Assembly: GCA_020650975.1 (NCBI GenBank)
Contig: JAIPMN010028949.1
Coordinates: 1-22,769 of the forward strand
Direction: 5' to 3'
Origin: Apostichopus californicus
Taxonomy: Eukaryota > Echinodermata > Holothuroidea > Aspidochirotida > Stichopodidae
DNA: 22,769 nt
Shown: positions 11,912 through 22,204 of the stretch, one piece after another
How positions within the stretch are numbered: the first letter of the stretch is position 1
Layout of the letters: each line of letters starts with the position of its first letter
Notes under the pieces: generated by a model
The model's input: the letters and a program-made list of their open reading frames with translations, nothing else
Told to the model about the DNA's origin: nothing
Database searches by the model: none
Program-made: the position numbers and the translations under genes

Positions 11912-14900
11912 TTACAGCTCATCTCTCACTGGTGCGGGATCATAACCCAAGTGAGATACTGATCGCTTTGCATCCACACGTGACCTAGAGACGAACGCTG
12001 AGAACGCGCTCACGCAGTTTCCTAAAAAGTGGTCTGACTCTTCCAAAATATAAAGATCTACTTGAGGCCTTTCCGGCGACATAGTTACTACCCTGACCTG
12101 TTGAAACAAAAGAGAAAGCGATACCTGTCTAGTATACAGATTAAATATGTTGTAATAGCATCTCACATCAGGGTCATGACGTGGATAATTTATCTTTACA
12201 ACAAAAGAGAAAAGAAGAGCAAACAATATATCGAGTCACTCTTAAACATGGTCGCATGGGTTATATATGTGATTTTGTCCAAAAAGGCGTTTTGTCTCCC
12301 AAACAATGCTGTCCAATTTGGGATTACAACAAATATCATCACATTTTTTTTTCGTGCCCATGTTCTTTGAATTATCGATATGGACTTTCGCCTCAAGGCG
12401 GTGTCATCGCACAGATCAAGCGTGAATCTAATATCAACCAAAACAAAAACAGCGCGATATTCTTTAGTTCGATTTGTATAGCTGGCCTTTTACTTATGTT
12501 TTGAGATGCAATACGTCGCTTGACAATAGTCTTTAATCTCCCGATTATCTCCCAATTATATGTTTTTGATTGTTTCCAAGTTCAAATGTTGCAACCATAA
12601 ATGTAATGACGGTACAACTTCTTTTATCTTCGTGTTCCTCTATTTACATTATCAACAACATTACACCGTGAAATGTTACAGCATATATTTGCAGTTTTAA
12701 TGCATGATACGTTACAGGTTACTACTATTCATGTTTATAACACTTTTGGAATTCTTCTTCTTTTGCGACGGAATTATACACAACGTATTACAACTAAGGA
12801 ATAATTTCCATCTGATACATTTCAAAACCTCTCCCCACCCCTCCTCCTCTCCTCCCACCCCCACCCCTCCTCCTCTTTGGGATATATCTATTTTTTTTTT
12901 GTAATCGAGGCGCGATAATGCGTTTTGTAATTCGTATTTCTCTGTTTAATGATGCAAATGTTTATGTGTTACTGGGATGGGTTGATATAATCTGGCCCTA
13001 TCCAATCAGGTAAAAATCCGGAAAACCTAAAGTGTGCAGTATTCAAGCCATTTTTTATAGAAACTTACATCAGGATAAGCATCTTGAATTTCATCTTCCA
13101 TCGATACGTGATCAGTGGCGATAAATATTGTCTTTGCCTCGTGTTTGGTTATGATATCCTCAAGCTACAATACAGAAAGAACATAAAGGTTTATGTTAAC
13201 TTTGTGATAGCAAACGAATGCTCAACGTTAATATACACCCATTGACACTTAACAGTATGTGGAGAAAGGGAGACAGACAGAGGGCAAGACGAGAGAGAGA
13301 CACCTTGGCGGGGGGGGGGGGTAGGGGGCTTCAAAAATTCCTTTTTTTGGACAGGAATGTAAGACTAACAGGTGCACCATGGGGGATCAATTTCGGAGCT
13401 GACAGGTGTGCTGTATGAAAACTACATGAAGACCCCTAACATCAGTTTAACATTGCAATAGTATAGGAAGCAGGTATGTAATCACTGTTAAGTTACCCTA
13501 ACTGGGAAAGCAATTGGGAGAACCAATAAGTACTTTATAAGAAACATTACAGAAGTGAAAACCTGGACACTGAAGCAATCCAGCTTGGTCCACTATCATT
13601 CTCGGTTCATCTGAACCATACGGATGAGTCTTCATTACGTTGTGTCCTTGGGCAAGATTCTTTATCTCACTTGCCTCTCTCCAACCAGGTGTTAAATGGG
13701 TACCCTGTGGGGTAACTTGTCATGGGCGCAGTATATAACTGCTGCAGTCTGGAGGGATTGTCTCTGGGACAGGTTATCATTGACCAGGGGTAACGTCTGT
13801 AAAGCGCTTTGAAACCTATAGCTGGTATAAAGCGCTATATAAAAAGCAAATAATATTATTATTATTATTATTCACGGTTCAGCATATTCATTTAGGATTG
13901 TATATGTCATTTCACTGATTTGGTTTGGACTAACCTCTTTGATGACTTGCTCTTCGGATTGGATACACACTTCTTTGGTAACTCCCTCTTGCGAGTAATG
14001 ACCCATACACTGGTGTGACGACATCAAGCGGGGGTGATTCCCGTCCGCGAGTTCACATGTGCGTGTCTGATAACAAATATAAATGGGATAATAAATGAAT
14101 AAAGAAAAGCACCAATAATTAGAATGAAATGACATATCTCAAATGTTACCATAAAGTAAGGAGTTAGGATAACAGCGTCATGTCATGCTAATGGCCATTG
14201 CTCGGCGATATAAATTGAGAAGTCCAACTGGGAACCATGATCAACAATGATAGCAGTAAATACTGACGTTGTGATTACATTTTCTTCGATATTACCACAA
14301 ATCATCAATTCAAGTGATATGTGTGTATGTATGTATGTATATATATTAATATATATATTAATTTAATTAGTATAATTTAATTTAATATAATTTAATTAGT
14401 TACGAATGTAGAACTGTTTAATTGGACGTCTCTTTTTTACCTTGATGTGTCTACCAGCATTCACAGAACTCTTTAAGTATAATAACACAAATGTAATAAC
14501 CCCACAATCATAATAATGCAAACGGCTTAATATATTGATACATTTGCCGAAATTATCCGTTTTGTCTTGTTACTGGACTTAAAGTTTCGATGTTCGATCC
14601 AAAGTAAAAATCCGGGGTTTCATCTCAACTTCCAGAAACGCAATAAAACACTGACACACCTTTAATATCCGCGACTAAAGTTTTATCTTTGAATGCTCGC
14701 AAATAGTCTCAAAATATGATTTATTTCCTCAAATGCCAGTGATGTCTTACCCAATCTGCTCCATTTCGTAAATGGATACCAATGTATGGTCGTTCGATAT
14801 TTTCTTTAATAAATTCTTCACCCTCATCGACGATGTCGGGTAGCCATTTCAGATATCGATGAAGTTTCTCCGCATTTGGTTGTATAGGTTGGAATGAAGG

Positions 14901-17900
14901 CGCATTCATCAGGGCGAGAACTGGGTGTTCGTCGGCAGGATATCTGCAATTGACAAACAAATGATGAAGAGTTAGGAATGACGTCGAATGTTTGCTTTTC
15001 TTCTAAGTAACTTGAATGCTGCAGGTTTTCAAAATAGTTCAATAATGGGAAATTGTGACTAGCGCCATTTGTTCTAATGTTGAATATAGAACTATATTAA
15101 ACAGGTGACATAGTAGAACCATTTCATAATGAAATTATTTTGATCTGCATTTGTCGTTAAGTTACAGTACTTCCATTTTTTTGTCTTTGTCGAGATCTGT
15201 TTAACTATACTAGCGATAATGATGATACTATCTTACGTTTCAATCCACAGATTTTTCCATGGTTCATAGTCCACATTGTAATGCATTTGTTCCTCCCAGA
15301 TCTCAGACTTTGCAAATTCAATGTTCAATTCTTCCCAGAAGGTTCCGTGTGGGTTGCCAGTCTGTGGACATAAAAATATATCAGGACATGTTTATCTCTT
15401 CTTTTCCTATTTCTTGTGTTATTAGGGATGTGTATTCGATGAACACTATGTAAAACCACTCCATAATATCCTCAGAAAATCGAGTGTTACAGAACTGACC
15501 TTAGAAGGGGTTATTGAGGGGTTGGGTGCAGGAATGTTAACAGTTCTAAGGCAAGGGTGAATCGGGGTGCGTATTTATAGAAGACAGTTATTGGAGGAGT
15601 GAGGTAAATCGATCGATATCGGATATGATGTTTTTAAGGTTTGTGAAGTCAAGCAAGTGTTGTGTATGGTATTTAGCTGTAAACACAGTTTGCTTCATGA
15701 TACTAACGATCATGTTGGTTTTGGGTGTCACCTACATATAAAACTAACGATATTAAATGGATTTTTCTGATGCACGAAGTCATAGAAACATACATGGATG
15801 ACTACACAAATTCAGTTGGGTATGAGCGAAAGGTACGACAATGGAAATTTGGACAATGGACAATGAACAATGGAAGTTTACTTGCAATATGGAGCAACTT
15901 AAATGTGCAACTGAAATAACACTAAGAACAGAAAAGTTCACAGATAACAAGTAATTATTTTGTTTAATGTATCCTTTGTTTTATCCTGTTTTATCGACTA
16001 TCGTGTTCACTTTCCATATGAAGGTTATCTCTTATCTCTTTGTTTTTCAGTGTGATTTCTTTCTTCCATATTTAATACGTCCTCGTGTCTATTGTTTTCA
16101 TATTCAGCAGAATGTTTTTCATAATTGCTCTTTTGTTTCTTAGATGTTTATCATACGAAACACTCATGACTATTTAGAATAAAACAATACAGACCAAGTA
16201 AAACGGTCATCTGTGGAAGGAAAACCCAGTTTAAATACTATACGTGACTCGTTCGTTCGTTCATCACAGCCCACCAAACAAGTAACAAAAAATAAGGAGG
16301 ATTGCATATATTAATATGTTAGGTTTAAACCGATTGACTAACGTATTAATCTTACCCTTGGACACTTTCCATCGTTGATATCTGCGAGCTTTCTCGAACA
16401 GTAGGCAGCTCTTTCACTAGGTGGCCAGTAAGTTGGAGCGAGATGATCAAGGAAATCACCCATAGTAATAACATCTGGGTAGTACTCATGTAAGGCCTCG
16501 ATGTCAAAGTACGAGTCAAATGGGATATACTCCTACAATTGTGCAGATGAAAAAAAGAAGAAGAACAGTTTATTTTCCTTCACTTTGTTGCGCTGTCTAC
16601 ATCATAATGTGAGAGATTAACCGTAGCAGCAACAGTATGTGTCTATTCATAATACTGACCGAATAAGTACTGGATTAGAGAAAGATAAATATCTGTCAAA
16701 AGAACACCCCTCACCCCCCCCCCCCTCCACCCCGCCTCTACAAGCAATCTCTGTTGTTGTCTCTTCACGATATGATCATTTCTTTTAATTACAACTTTGA
16801 ATTTAATTGTCGCTTTTGTAAATAAGGAAGCATGAACTCACACTCTGTCCGGCCGTTGCTTGCATGTGGGAATATTGGATAAATGGCGGAATGACCAGAG
16901 TTCTTCCTATTTGCTTCGTAAATAGCAAAGTGCTCAAAAATGTGTTGACTTGATTGCTGAATCGCCCTGTGAAAATACAATAAGGTCAAAAAAATTAACC
17001 CTGAGTTCATCAGCTTGAAGATAATCTTGTTGTTGTTGTTTTTTGATCAAGTGTAACAAATTTCTGTTGTTCTCTGATGACGACTATCAAATCAGTTATT
17101 TTTGTTTTTGTTCTTGTTACTGTTACGTGGTTGGGTTTAGCAACAGATGCAAAGGTCAATTGTCAAGTAGTAATTAAACGAACCACGTGATATGGTTAGA
17201 AGCAGCTCTGTTATCCCGCCATTTATTGATCAAAACACTTCACAGTGGTACATTCCGATACAATGAGGTTATCAAGTAAAGGGGCAGATGAGATTGCAGG
17301 TAGAGGGGTCGTAGAGGACGAGGGAGAGGAAGGGGGAGCGGGTATTGATTGAGATGTAAGTTTGCTTGTTCGATTTCTACTCTACTTTGAATGAGCTCTG
17401 TTCTCTTCATGGCAAATATAAAATGATTTTTATAACTCTCCATCCATCCATTCATAAGATTCTCCCCGTAGATAGAAATGAAGGAAATTCCCCGTTTACA
17501 TCCAAATTGTGTCTTCTATATAATGGTGGTAACTATTGAGAAATTCCTTGATTATTATAACCCGAAAACTCTGGATCAAATTGTTTCTCTGATCACTTGC
17601 ATTGATAATATTGGGTTTAGGAAAGGTAACTGTACCACTGAGATGTTACCTCAGCTGCCATAATAACACTGCAAACAGATCTTTCGTGGGTTTGGGTAGG
17701 TAACTGTACCACTGAGTTGTTACCTTAGCTACCATAATAACACTGCAAACGGATCTTTCGTGGGTTTGCGTAGGTAACTGTACTACTGAGCTACTACCTT
17801 AGCTACCATAACGAAACTATACAAACAAGGCGTAGACGTAACAAGTATATATCGGAGCCACAGTGGCAACTATACTTTGTGTCTATATAGTCTTACATTT

Positions 17901-18057
17901 CCTTCTTGATGTTGCATGAGGCTAATACCGGTGGCTGATGATTTGTGTTTTCGTCCACATGGGTAATCAATATATGGCGGGATAACCAATACCCTATTTA
18001 TAGCCTTTGAAAACTGAAGTGCTCCTAGTAGTTGCTCCGTTTGACCAGTAAATCGAC
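11912..18057 (-). CDS. POFUT1: GDP-fucose protein O-fucosyltransferase 1 (POFUT1), multi-exon, 5' end incomplete
   Basis: POFUT1 transfers fucose from GDP-fucose to Ser/Thr in EGF-like repeats (Notch and others) in the ER lumen. Exons, 5' to 3' on the minus strand: 18057-17897 or 16966-16842 (alternative), then 16532-16356, 15361-15237, 14943-14751, 14066-13935, 13164-13069, 12097-11912. All junctions are GT-AG and phases agree throughout. Diagnostic motifs in order: GRF..Q and VIPP(F/Y)I; APTYWPPSERAAYC; GNPHGTFW; EHPVLAL; RPYIGIHLRNGADW (the Arg and Asp match the conserved active-site HLR..(S/A)DW motif); TIFIATD; PQVDLYILEESDHFLGNC; C-terminal RDEL, a KDEL-type retention signal. From the RF motif to the end the proximal-exon form is 343 residues, close to the human length as I recall it. 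The N-terminus (signal peptide) is not convincingly located. Confidence 0.97.
13622..13872 (+). mobile_element. SINE with LINE-like 3' tail and (ATT)n end, in a POFUT1 intron
   Basis: The plus strand contains GTGTCCTTGGGCAAGATTC and a Pro/Gly-neutral body typical of animal SINEs. It ends with the widely shared 3' tail AAAGCGCTTTGAAACC...AAAGCGCTATATAAAAA followed by (ATT)n at about 13852-13872. This tail is known from L2/CR1-type LINEs and the SINEs that borrow their machinery. The element lies in the intron between the 14066-13935 and 13164-13069 exons, in antisense orientation to POFUT1. The 5' boundary is approximate, and no polymerase III head was clearly seen. Confidence 0.7.
14321..14401. 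repeat. AT-rich simple repeat (TATG)n then TTAATATA/TAATTTAA in a POFUT1 intron
   Basis: TATG tetranucleotides grade into TATA and then into TTAAT/TTTAA-rich sequence that is nearly free of G and C. It lies within the 14067-14750 intron. Confidence 0.85.
16842..16966 (-). CDS. POFUT1: POFUT1 proximal alternative exon A (GRFSNQ version)
   Basis: 125 nt. The acceptor is TATTTTCACAG at its 5' side and the donor is AGT|GTGAGT. It enters with two bases completing a Gly codon and leaves in phase 0, feeding directly into EYIPFDSYF of the next exon. It encodes 41 residues beginning RFSNQVNTFLSTLLF and containing TLVIPPFIQY. It keeps the Asn of the GRFGNQ motif that lines the nucleotide-sugar site in POFUT1, and its length matches the usual spacing of the family. 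It is therefore the likely canonical, catalytically complete version. Confidence 0.92.
17612..17815. repeat. 74-bp tandem repeat, about 2.7 copies, between POFUT1 exons B and A
   Basis: Successive copies of GGTAACTGTACCACTGAG begin at 17625, 17699 and 17773, giving a period of exactly 74. Units include CATAATAACACTGCAAAC and TCTTTCGTGGGTTTG. The copies are only a few percent different except for decay in the last one. Each of the first two units has a local inverted repeat GGTAAC...GTTACC. Read on the minus (transcript) strand, the units carry GAGGTAACA, AAGGTAACA and AAGGTAGTA, all resembling 5' splice sites. The array starts about 80 nt downstream of the exon B donor. Confidence 0.9.
17897..18057 (-). 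CDS. POFUT1: POFUT1 distal alternative exon B (GRFTGQ version)
   Basis: 161 nt, open throughout in the correct frame. The acceptor is TTGTTAATTAG and the donor is AAT|GTAAGA. Like exon A it enters with two bases completing a Gly codon and leaves in phase 0. It encodes 53 residues beginning RFTGQTEQLLGALQF and containing VLVIPPYIDYP; about 17 of the first 32 positions equal exon A. It is 12 residues longer than exon A after the IPP motif (a Lys/Ser/His-rich segment), and Gly replaces the motif Asn. Intact frame, intact splice sites and conserved IPP argue it is expressed rather than decayed. Splicing A and B together would break the frame. Confidence 0.8.
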
Positions 18058-19659
18058 CTAATTAACAATAAAAACATATAAGAGTAAAGCAAAATGAAAA
18101 TATATAGGCTGCCGATATATATCTCTACAAGTTAGTCTGAACAGCCAAAAATGCTATGGAGTAAAAAATCAGCACTTAGCAAAGAATCTTGCAATACGGT
18201 AAAAAACCTATCACGAGTAAAGCTATAATGGTTATATGTCATTTGCATTTCATCCTTGCAGATAATAATATTGGATAATTGTTCACAGTGGAGGTAATTT
18301 TGAGCCTTCTCTATAGTCGTCATGTGAAAGTGAATTAGTCCTCATGAACCTGTAAGCTATACTGACCAACTAATTCCTCAGAGCATTGCTTTTGGATGAT
18401 TTTTTACAAGGGATACTATGGTTCAACTGGCCAACAACTAATTTTTAATCAGGATCTTAATTTTAACGAAATATTCATTTAGCTGAATTTATCTCACACA
18501 TAACCCTCTATACTAGAACTTAAAATCGGACCAAGTATATTGTTGCATGTGAGCATTTGCACAGCCATACTGTACTGTACATCTCTGCACTGTTTACAGT
18601 TTGGAAATAAGATGCTGTTTTCCCTATGAAATCCCTTAAGCTTTACTGTATGTTCCTTCAACTTCCCTTAGATATGTGTACATACGTAACCTATACTGTA
18701 GCCTACCGCACTGCGTCACACGTAGGCTATATAGGCTACAGTAACTTTTTTCTTTATTATTAGGCCTCACTAGTGACTGAAAATAAATTAACTTGTAAAC
18801 ATTTTGACCATGTTAAGTACATGGGAAGGACAATCCAACGATTTCTACTGCTGTTTAACATTTCTGATAGGCTAAGCAGATGAAACAAAAAAGAGTTAAA
18901 TTTCCATAAATGTATGCCTATAGCAACAAATAGTCACATCGTAAAGTCCTGGTACCACTATTAGGCATATTATACTGAAGTTAATCTCTTCCACGGGCGG
19001 GCACGTTTAACTTGATTTCGTATGATGTAGTTCCTAACCTTGATTAGACATATTAGCAAGGTTTGTTAAGGAAAGTCACCCACTTAGATAGAAATAGGGC
19101 ACGAACACGAAACAACTTGATCCACTTTCACCACAGACCCTTTACATTGCCTGCGTATGCTTGTTATGAACACGGTGAAGTCTCATCGAAAGGGTATAAA
19201 TGCTCAGTTCACATAATCTTGGTCTATTACGCCTATGGTTATATCCTATTTTACAAGGCTTGGAATACTGGCCTAATACTTACCAGAGCAAGGACAATAC
19301 AGAAGGTAGCCCTTCGGATCCCATTCTATATTCACATTTCTGGACAGGACAGCTGGGATTAAGATTCCACAAACTATTACTTTCAACAGTTTCGTTTCCA
19401 TCATGGTATAACGCACCTTCCCTTAGCTCTTTACTGAACACTGTGCAGACTGTAGGCATATATCGACTAAATCCGTTACCGTTACTGTTCAACTCAACAG
19501 GCAATAACCACGAAATTGATCGTCCAACTACTACACGTGTACTAAGGACTTGGTTCTATTCATAGCGATTCTATTTAAATAAGAAAAGAAACTATTCAAG
19601 CGAAGAATCAATGAATGGAGTAGAATGAAGGAGCATGCCTCTATTACAAATAGTCTTAC
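18058..19659. other. Non-coding stretch 5' of POFUT1 exon B
   Basis: This is probably intronic to POFUT1 if the first exon lies further upstream. Overlapping open frames at about 19063-19565 exist on both strands but show no domain, no coherent splice sites and no conserved motif. Nothing functional is supported apart from the inverted repeat at 18695-18742. Confidence 0.5.
18695..18742. repeat. Inverted repeat with perfect 11-bp arms
   Basis: ACTGTAGCCTA at 18695-18705 is the exact reverse complement of 18732-18742, with a 26-base loop that itself contains another TAGGCTAT word. It is non-coding. Confidence 0.75.
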
Positions 19660-19696
19660 CGCAACTGCTTGAGGCTATTACAAAACCAAGCGTGTC
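19660..19696 (-). CDS. POFUT1: Tentative POFUT1 microexon (DTLGFVIASSSC-G)
   Basis: 37 nt on the minus strand between GATTTAG and GTAAGA. It encodes DTLGFVIASSSC plus the first base of a Gly codon, so its phase-1 donor fits both exon A and exon B. In POFUT1 the GRF motif is preceded at this distance by a D..GY(L/V)-type strand; here Asp, Gly and the hydrophobic positions line up over 13 residues, but the family's C-P-C pattern is missing. An in-frame stop just upstream means the exon cannot extend further. The polypyrimidine tract of the acceptor is weak. This is a candidate only; the similarity is short enough to be chance. Confidence 0.35.
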
Positions 19697-20991
19697 CTAA
19701 ATCTTCGTGAACTTGTGAGTGTAGATTGGATATAAATAGTCATTGAAAAGGTTAAAACAAATTGCATTGTTATTTATTTATCTTTATATACCACGATAAG
19801 AGGTATCAATAAGTAAAAGAAGTATGTTTTGCAGTCAGATGTTTTGCAGTTACAATCAGAATTCAATACATAAACACCAAGCATAAGACTTTTTAGTAGG
19901 TTAAAATCAACGGTGTGTTTATATGTAGCCTATGTTAACGTGCACCCAAAATAGAGAAATCAGCTTTTGCCCCTCCCCAACCCCACCCGAAGAAATAAAC
20001 CAAGGAGTAGGCAGAATATCATTGCTATAATGTATGAACCTAAACAAGCGAAAATTCTTCAATATTGTTCTCCAAAGTTACAAAACGTAGCCCCCTATTT
20101 TTTATATATATTTTTTTTTAAGGTAGCCTTCACTAGACCCATCCGCTTGACCGCATATTATATTTATACCCCCCTCCCCCTTCTCCCCGGCCTCGAAAAT
20201 TTTTTCCCAAACAGGTTTGCAATTACAAGGTTTTCAGCCAATCAGATTGCTCGTTACGTTCGCACCAATAATGAACATTGCTTGGAAGTTCGAAGACATA
20301 CACTGAATAACACACAGACTTAATACACGTTGACCTTACTTATGATACATACGCTAAATTCCATTGTGTTCGTGTTTACGTTGTCTAAGATTCGTAAGCC
20401 GTTCTATTGAAATCGGAAATCGGTTCAGGAGTCTTGAATGAATATACGCCAAACAGTATAGTCTGCAGTATGATACCTTTCCGTCACTGTAATGTGTACA
20501 CAGTTATAATACATATAGGCCTACATCACATATGTTTGATGCACCCTGCACGAAACGGTCACTGTGCGATGTTATCAATTAATGCCTTCACAGAAAACTT
20601 CGATCAAACATCGATAGTAGATCATACACTCATAACATCACTAGTGTGCTTAATATGTTTAAACCAATTCCAAAGATACGAAAAGCTTCGGGTAATTTTG
20701 AACGGGTATATCTTCGTTGCCACGCAGACATTTTGGTAACCTCGAAGTGAAGGTTTCTATATGGTGATAACGTAACTTTTCCGACCAATCATACGCGACT
20801 ATTTATACACACAATTGCAAACCTGTTAGGAAAAAGAATAGGCCCCGGTCGTACGAAAAGGTTGATCGAGTGCGCCTCTATGGTTCGGGCTACTGTATAC
20901 TGTATGTAGTTTCAGTTAGTGGCCATGTGAGGTCATTGGCTAAGTGATTCCTGTTTTACAGACAGTTGCCCTTGACAGTGACCTCATATCC

Positions 20992-21080
20992 CAGGGGCGG
21001 ATACAGGATTTTCGTTTAGGGGGGGGGGGGCGCCGAGTTGTGATCATTACTATCTAAGCGGAGCGCCACCTTAAGTTGGC
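20992..21080 (+). repeat. Dispersed-repeat terminus CAGGGGCGGATACAGG with G12 tract
   Basis: It begins CAGGGGCGGATACAGGATTTT, followed by an uninterrupted run of 12 G (21019-21030) and AAGCGGAGCGCC. This terminus-plus-poly-G layout resembles ends of non-autonomous DNA transposons in marine invertebrates (from memory). The inner boundary cannot be set. Confidence 0.5.
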
Positions 21081-22204
21081 GCGGAGCGTGTAACGAAATT
21101 TTTGGCTTTGAAAACCCTCCAGATGGCCGGAAACGGCACTTGCCGAGTGATATCGGCCACATTCACACAGCCTCGAATAATGAATCTCATGCCTGAAAAT
21201 TAGATAACAGATAAAAAAAATGAATCTATACAAAATGGTTGTTGCTATAAAACGCTAATTTAAAGATTTAAAGATTTAAAGATTTTTTCGATGTTAAAAC
21301 AATGTTCAAAGTCTCATCGAGACGACTTATCAATATCATGTTAGGCTAGTCAAAGTGTCCCTATCAAATGATTTACGAACCCGCCCTAGGCCTATACCAT
21401 GTTTAGCCTTTAGGCTTTAGGTGGGAAAATTTGCTCGAAACTTTGGAATAGGCCCCGATTGACTTTGTACAGGGTCCAGTTCAACGATTTATCCCTGAAA
21501 CTGGTAGCCTAGGCTACATGCGTATTAGACTGACATTATTTTGTGGAATGGCGAAATTAGTTGCATCATACCTTCGCTCCTCTCGACCTTGCCTTTTGGA
21601 TGAAAAATATGACTCTATAGGGCGTTGCCGTTTCATTGTGAGGAAAGCGGTTCGTGATCAAATAGGCCTAAGTTTGATTCTTCTGCAGTAGCTTGACCAC
21701 GGTCCGTAGTGGTAGTACAGACTGTATAGTAGTATAGTGCAGTCACTGCAGTGGCTCCAGGAAAAGGTGCCTCCACGCTTAAAATTAACTCTTCCCGAAA
21801 TGAAAGCCAAGATTCCCCGAAATGGGTTTGAATCTCCTGGAATTACCGTTTATTCTCCCAAATCTAAGAGTATCAAGAAATCTTACTGGGAGGTAATTTC
21901 ATTTCCCGAAATTTCTCGAATTAGCAGTTTGGGCACCCGGCCTGATTTCCCGCATCCCGGTTAAACTCAGAACGAGTGGAAACACTGCCAGGAAGCACGT
22001 CGTGATCTACTCCGATCCTTGGCGTGTTCACGACTGAGCGGTCACTGAACGGATCATATCGGATATTGTTCGCGCCGCGATCCCGCGGGCCGCGACACAT
22101 CCAGAGCTCGTTACTGATCTAAGGTTAGCCCACACCACACGTTTGATACTTTGCTTGAAATCAGTGGCAGACCATCACAGTAATACTGTGACAACTGGGC
22201 TCAA

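Noticed and set aside
12181-12504. Plus-strand open frame of ~107 codons next to the last POFUT1 exon
   Set aside because: It lies in the POFUT1 intron just upstream of the last exon, has no recognisable domain, and overlaps other equally long meaningless frames.
19280-19504. Minus-strand frame containing GNGFSRYMPTVC as a POFUT1 first-strand candidate
   Set aside because: The resemblance to the D..GY..Y.PC pattern is superficial and no donor in phase 1 follows at the right distance before GRF.
19063-19565. Two overlapping plus-strand open frames of ~99 and ~121 codons
   Set aside because: They are in different frames over the same DNA with no domain, signal peptide or splice context; likely chance.
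19967-20323. Plus-strand open frame of ~118 codons
   Set aside because: It runs through C-rich and T-rich low-complexity sequence and has no recognisable motif.
20407-20739. Plus-strand open frame of ~110 codons
   Set aside because: No domain, and the apparent start is not ATG; composition resembles the surrounding non-coding DNA.
21737-21964. Open frame rich in Pro/Lys/Ser with repeated TTCCCGAAAT-like words
   Set aside because: The repeating nucleotide words explain the composition; no domain or splice structure supports a gene.
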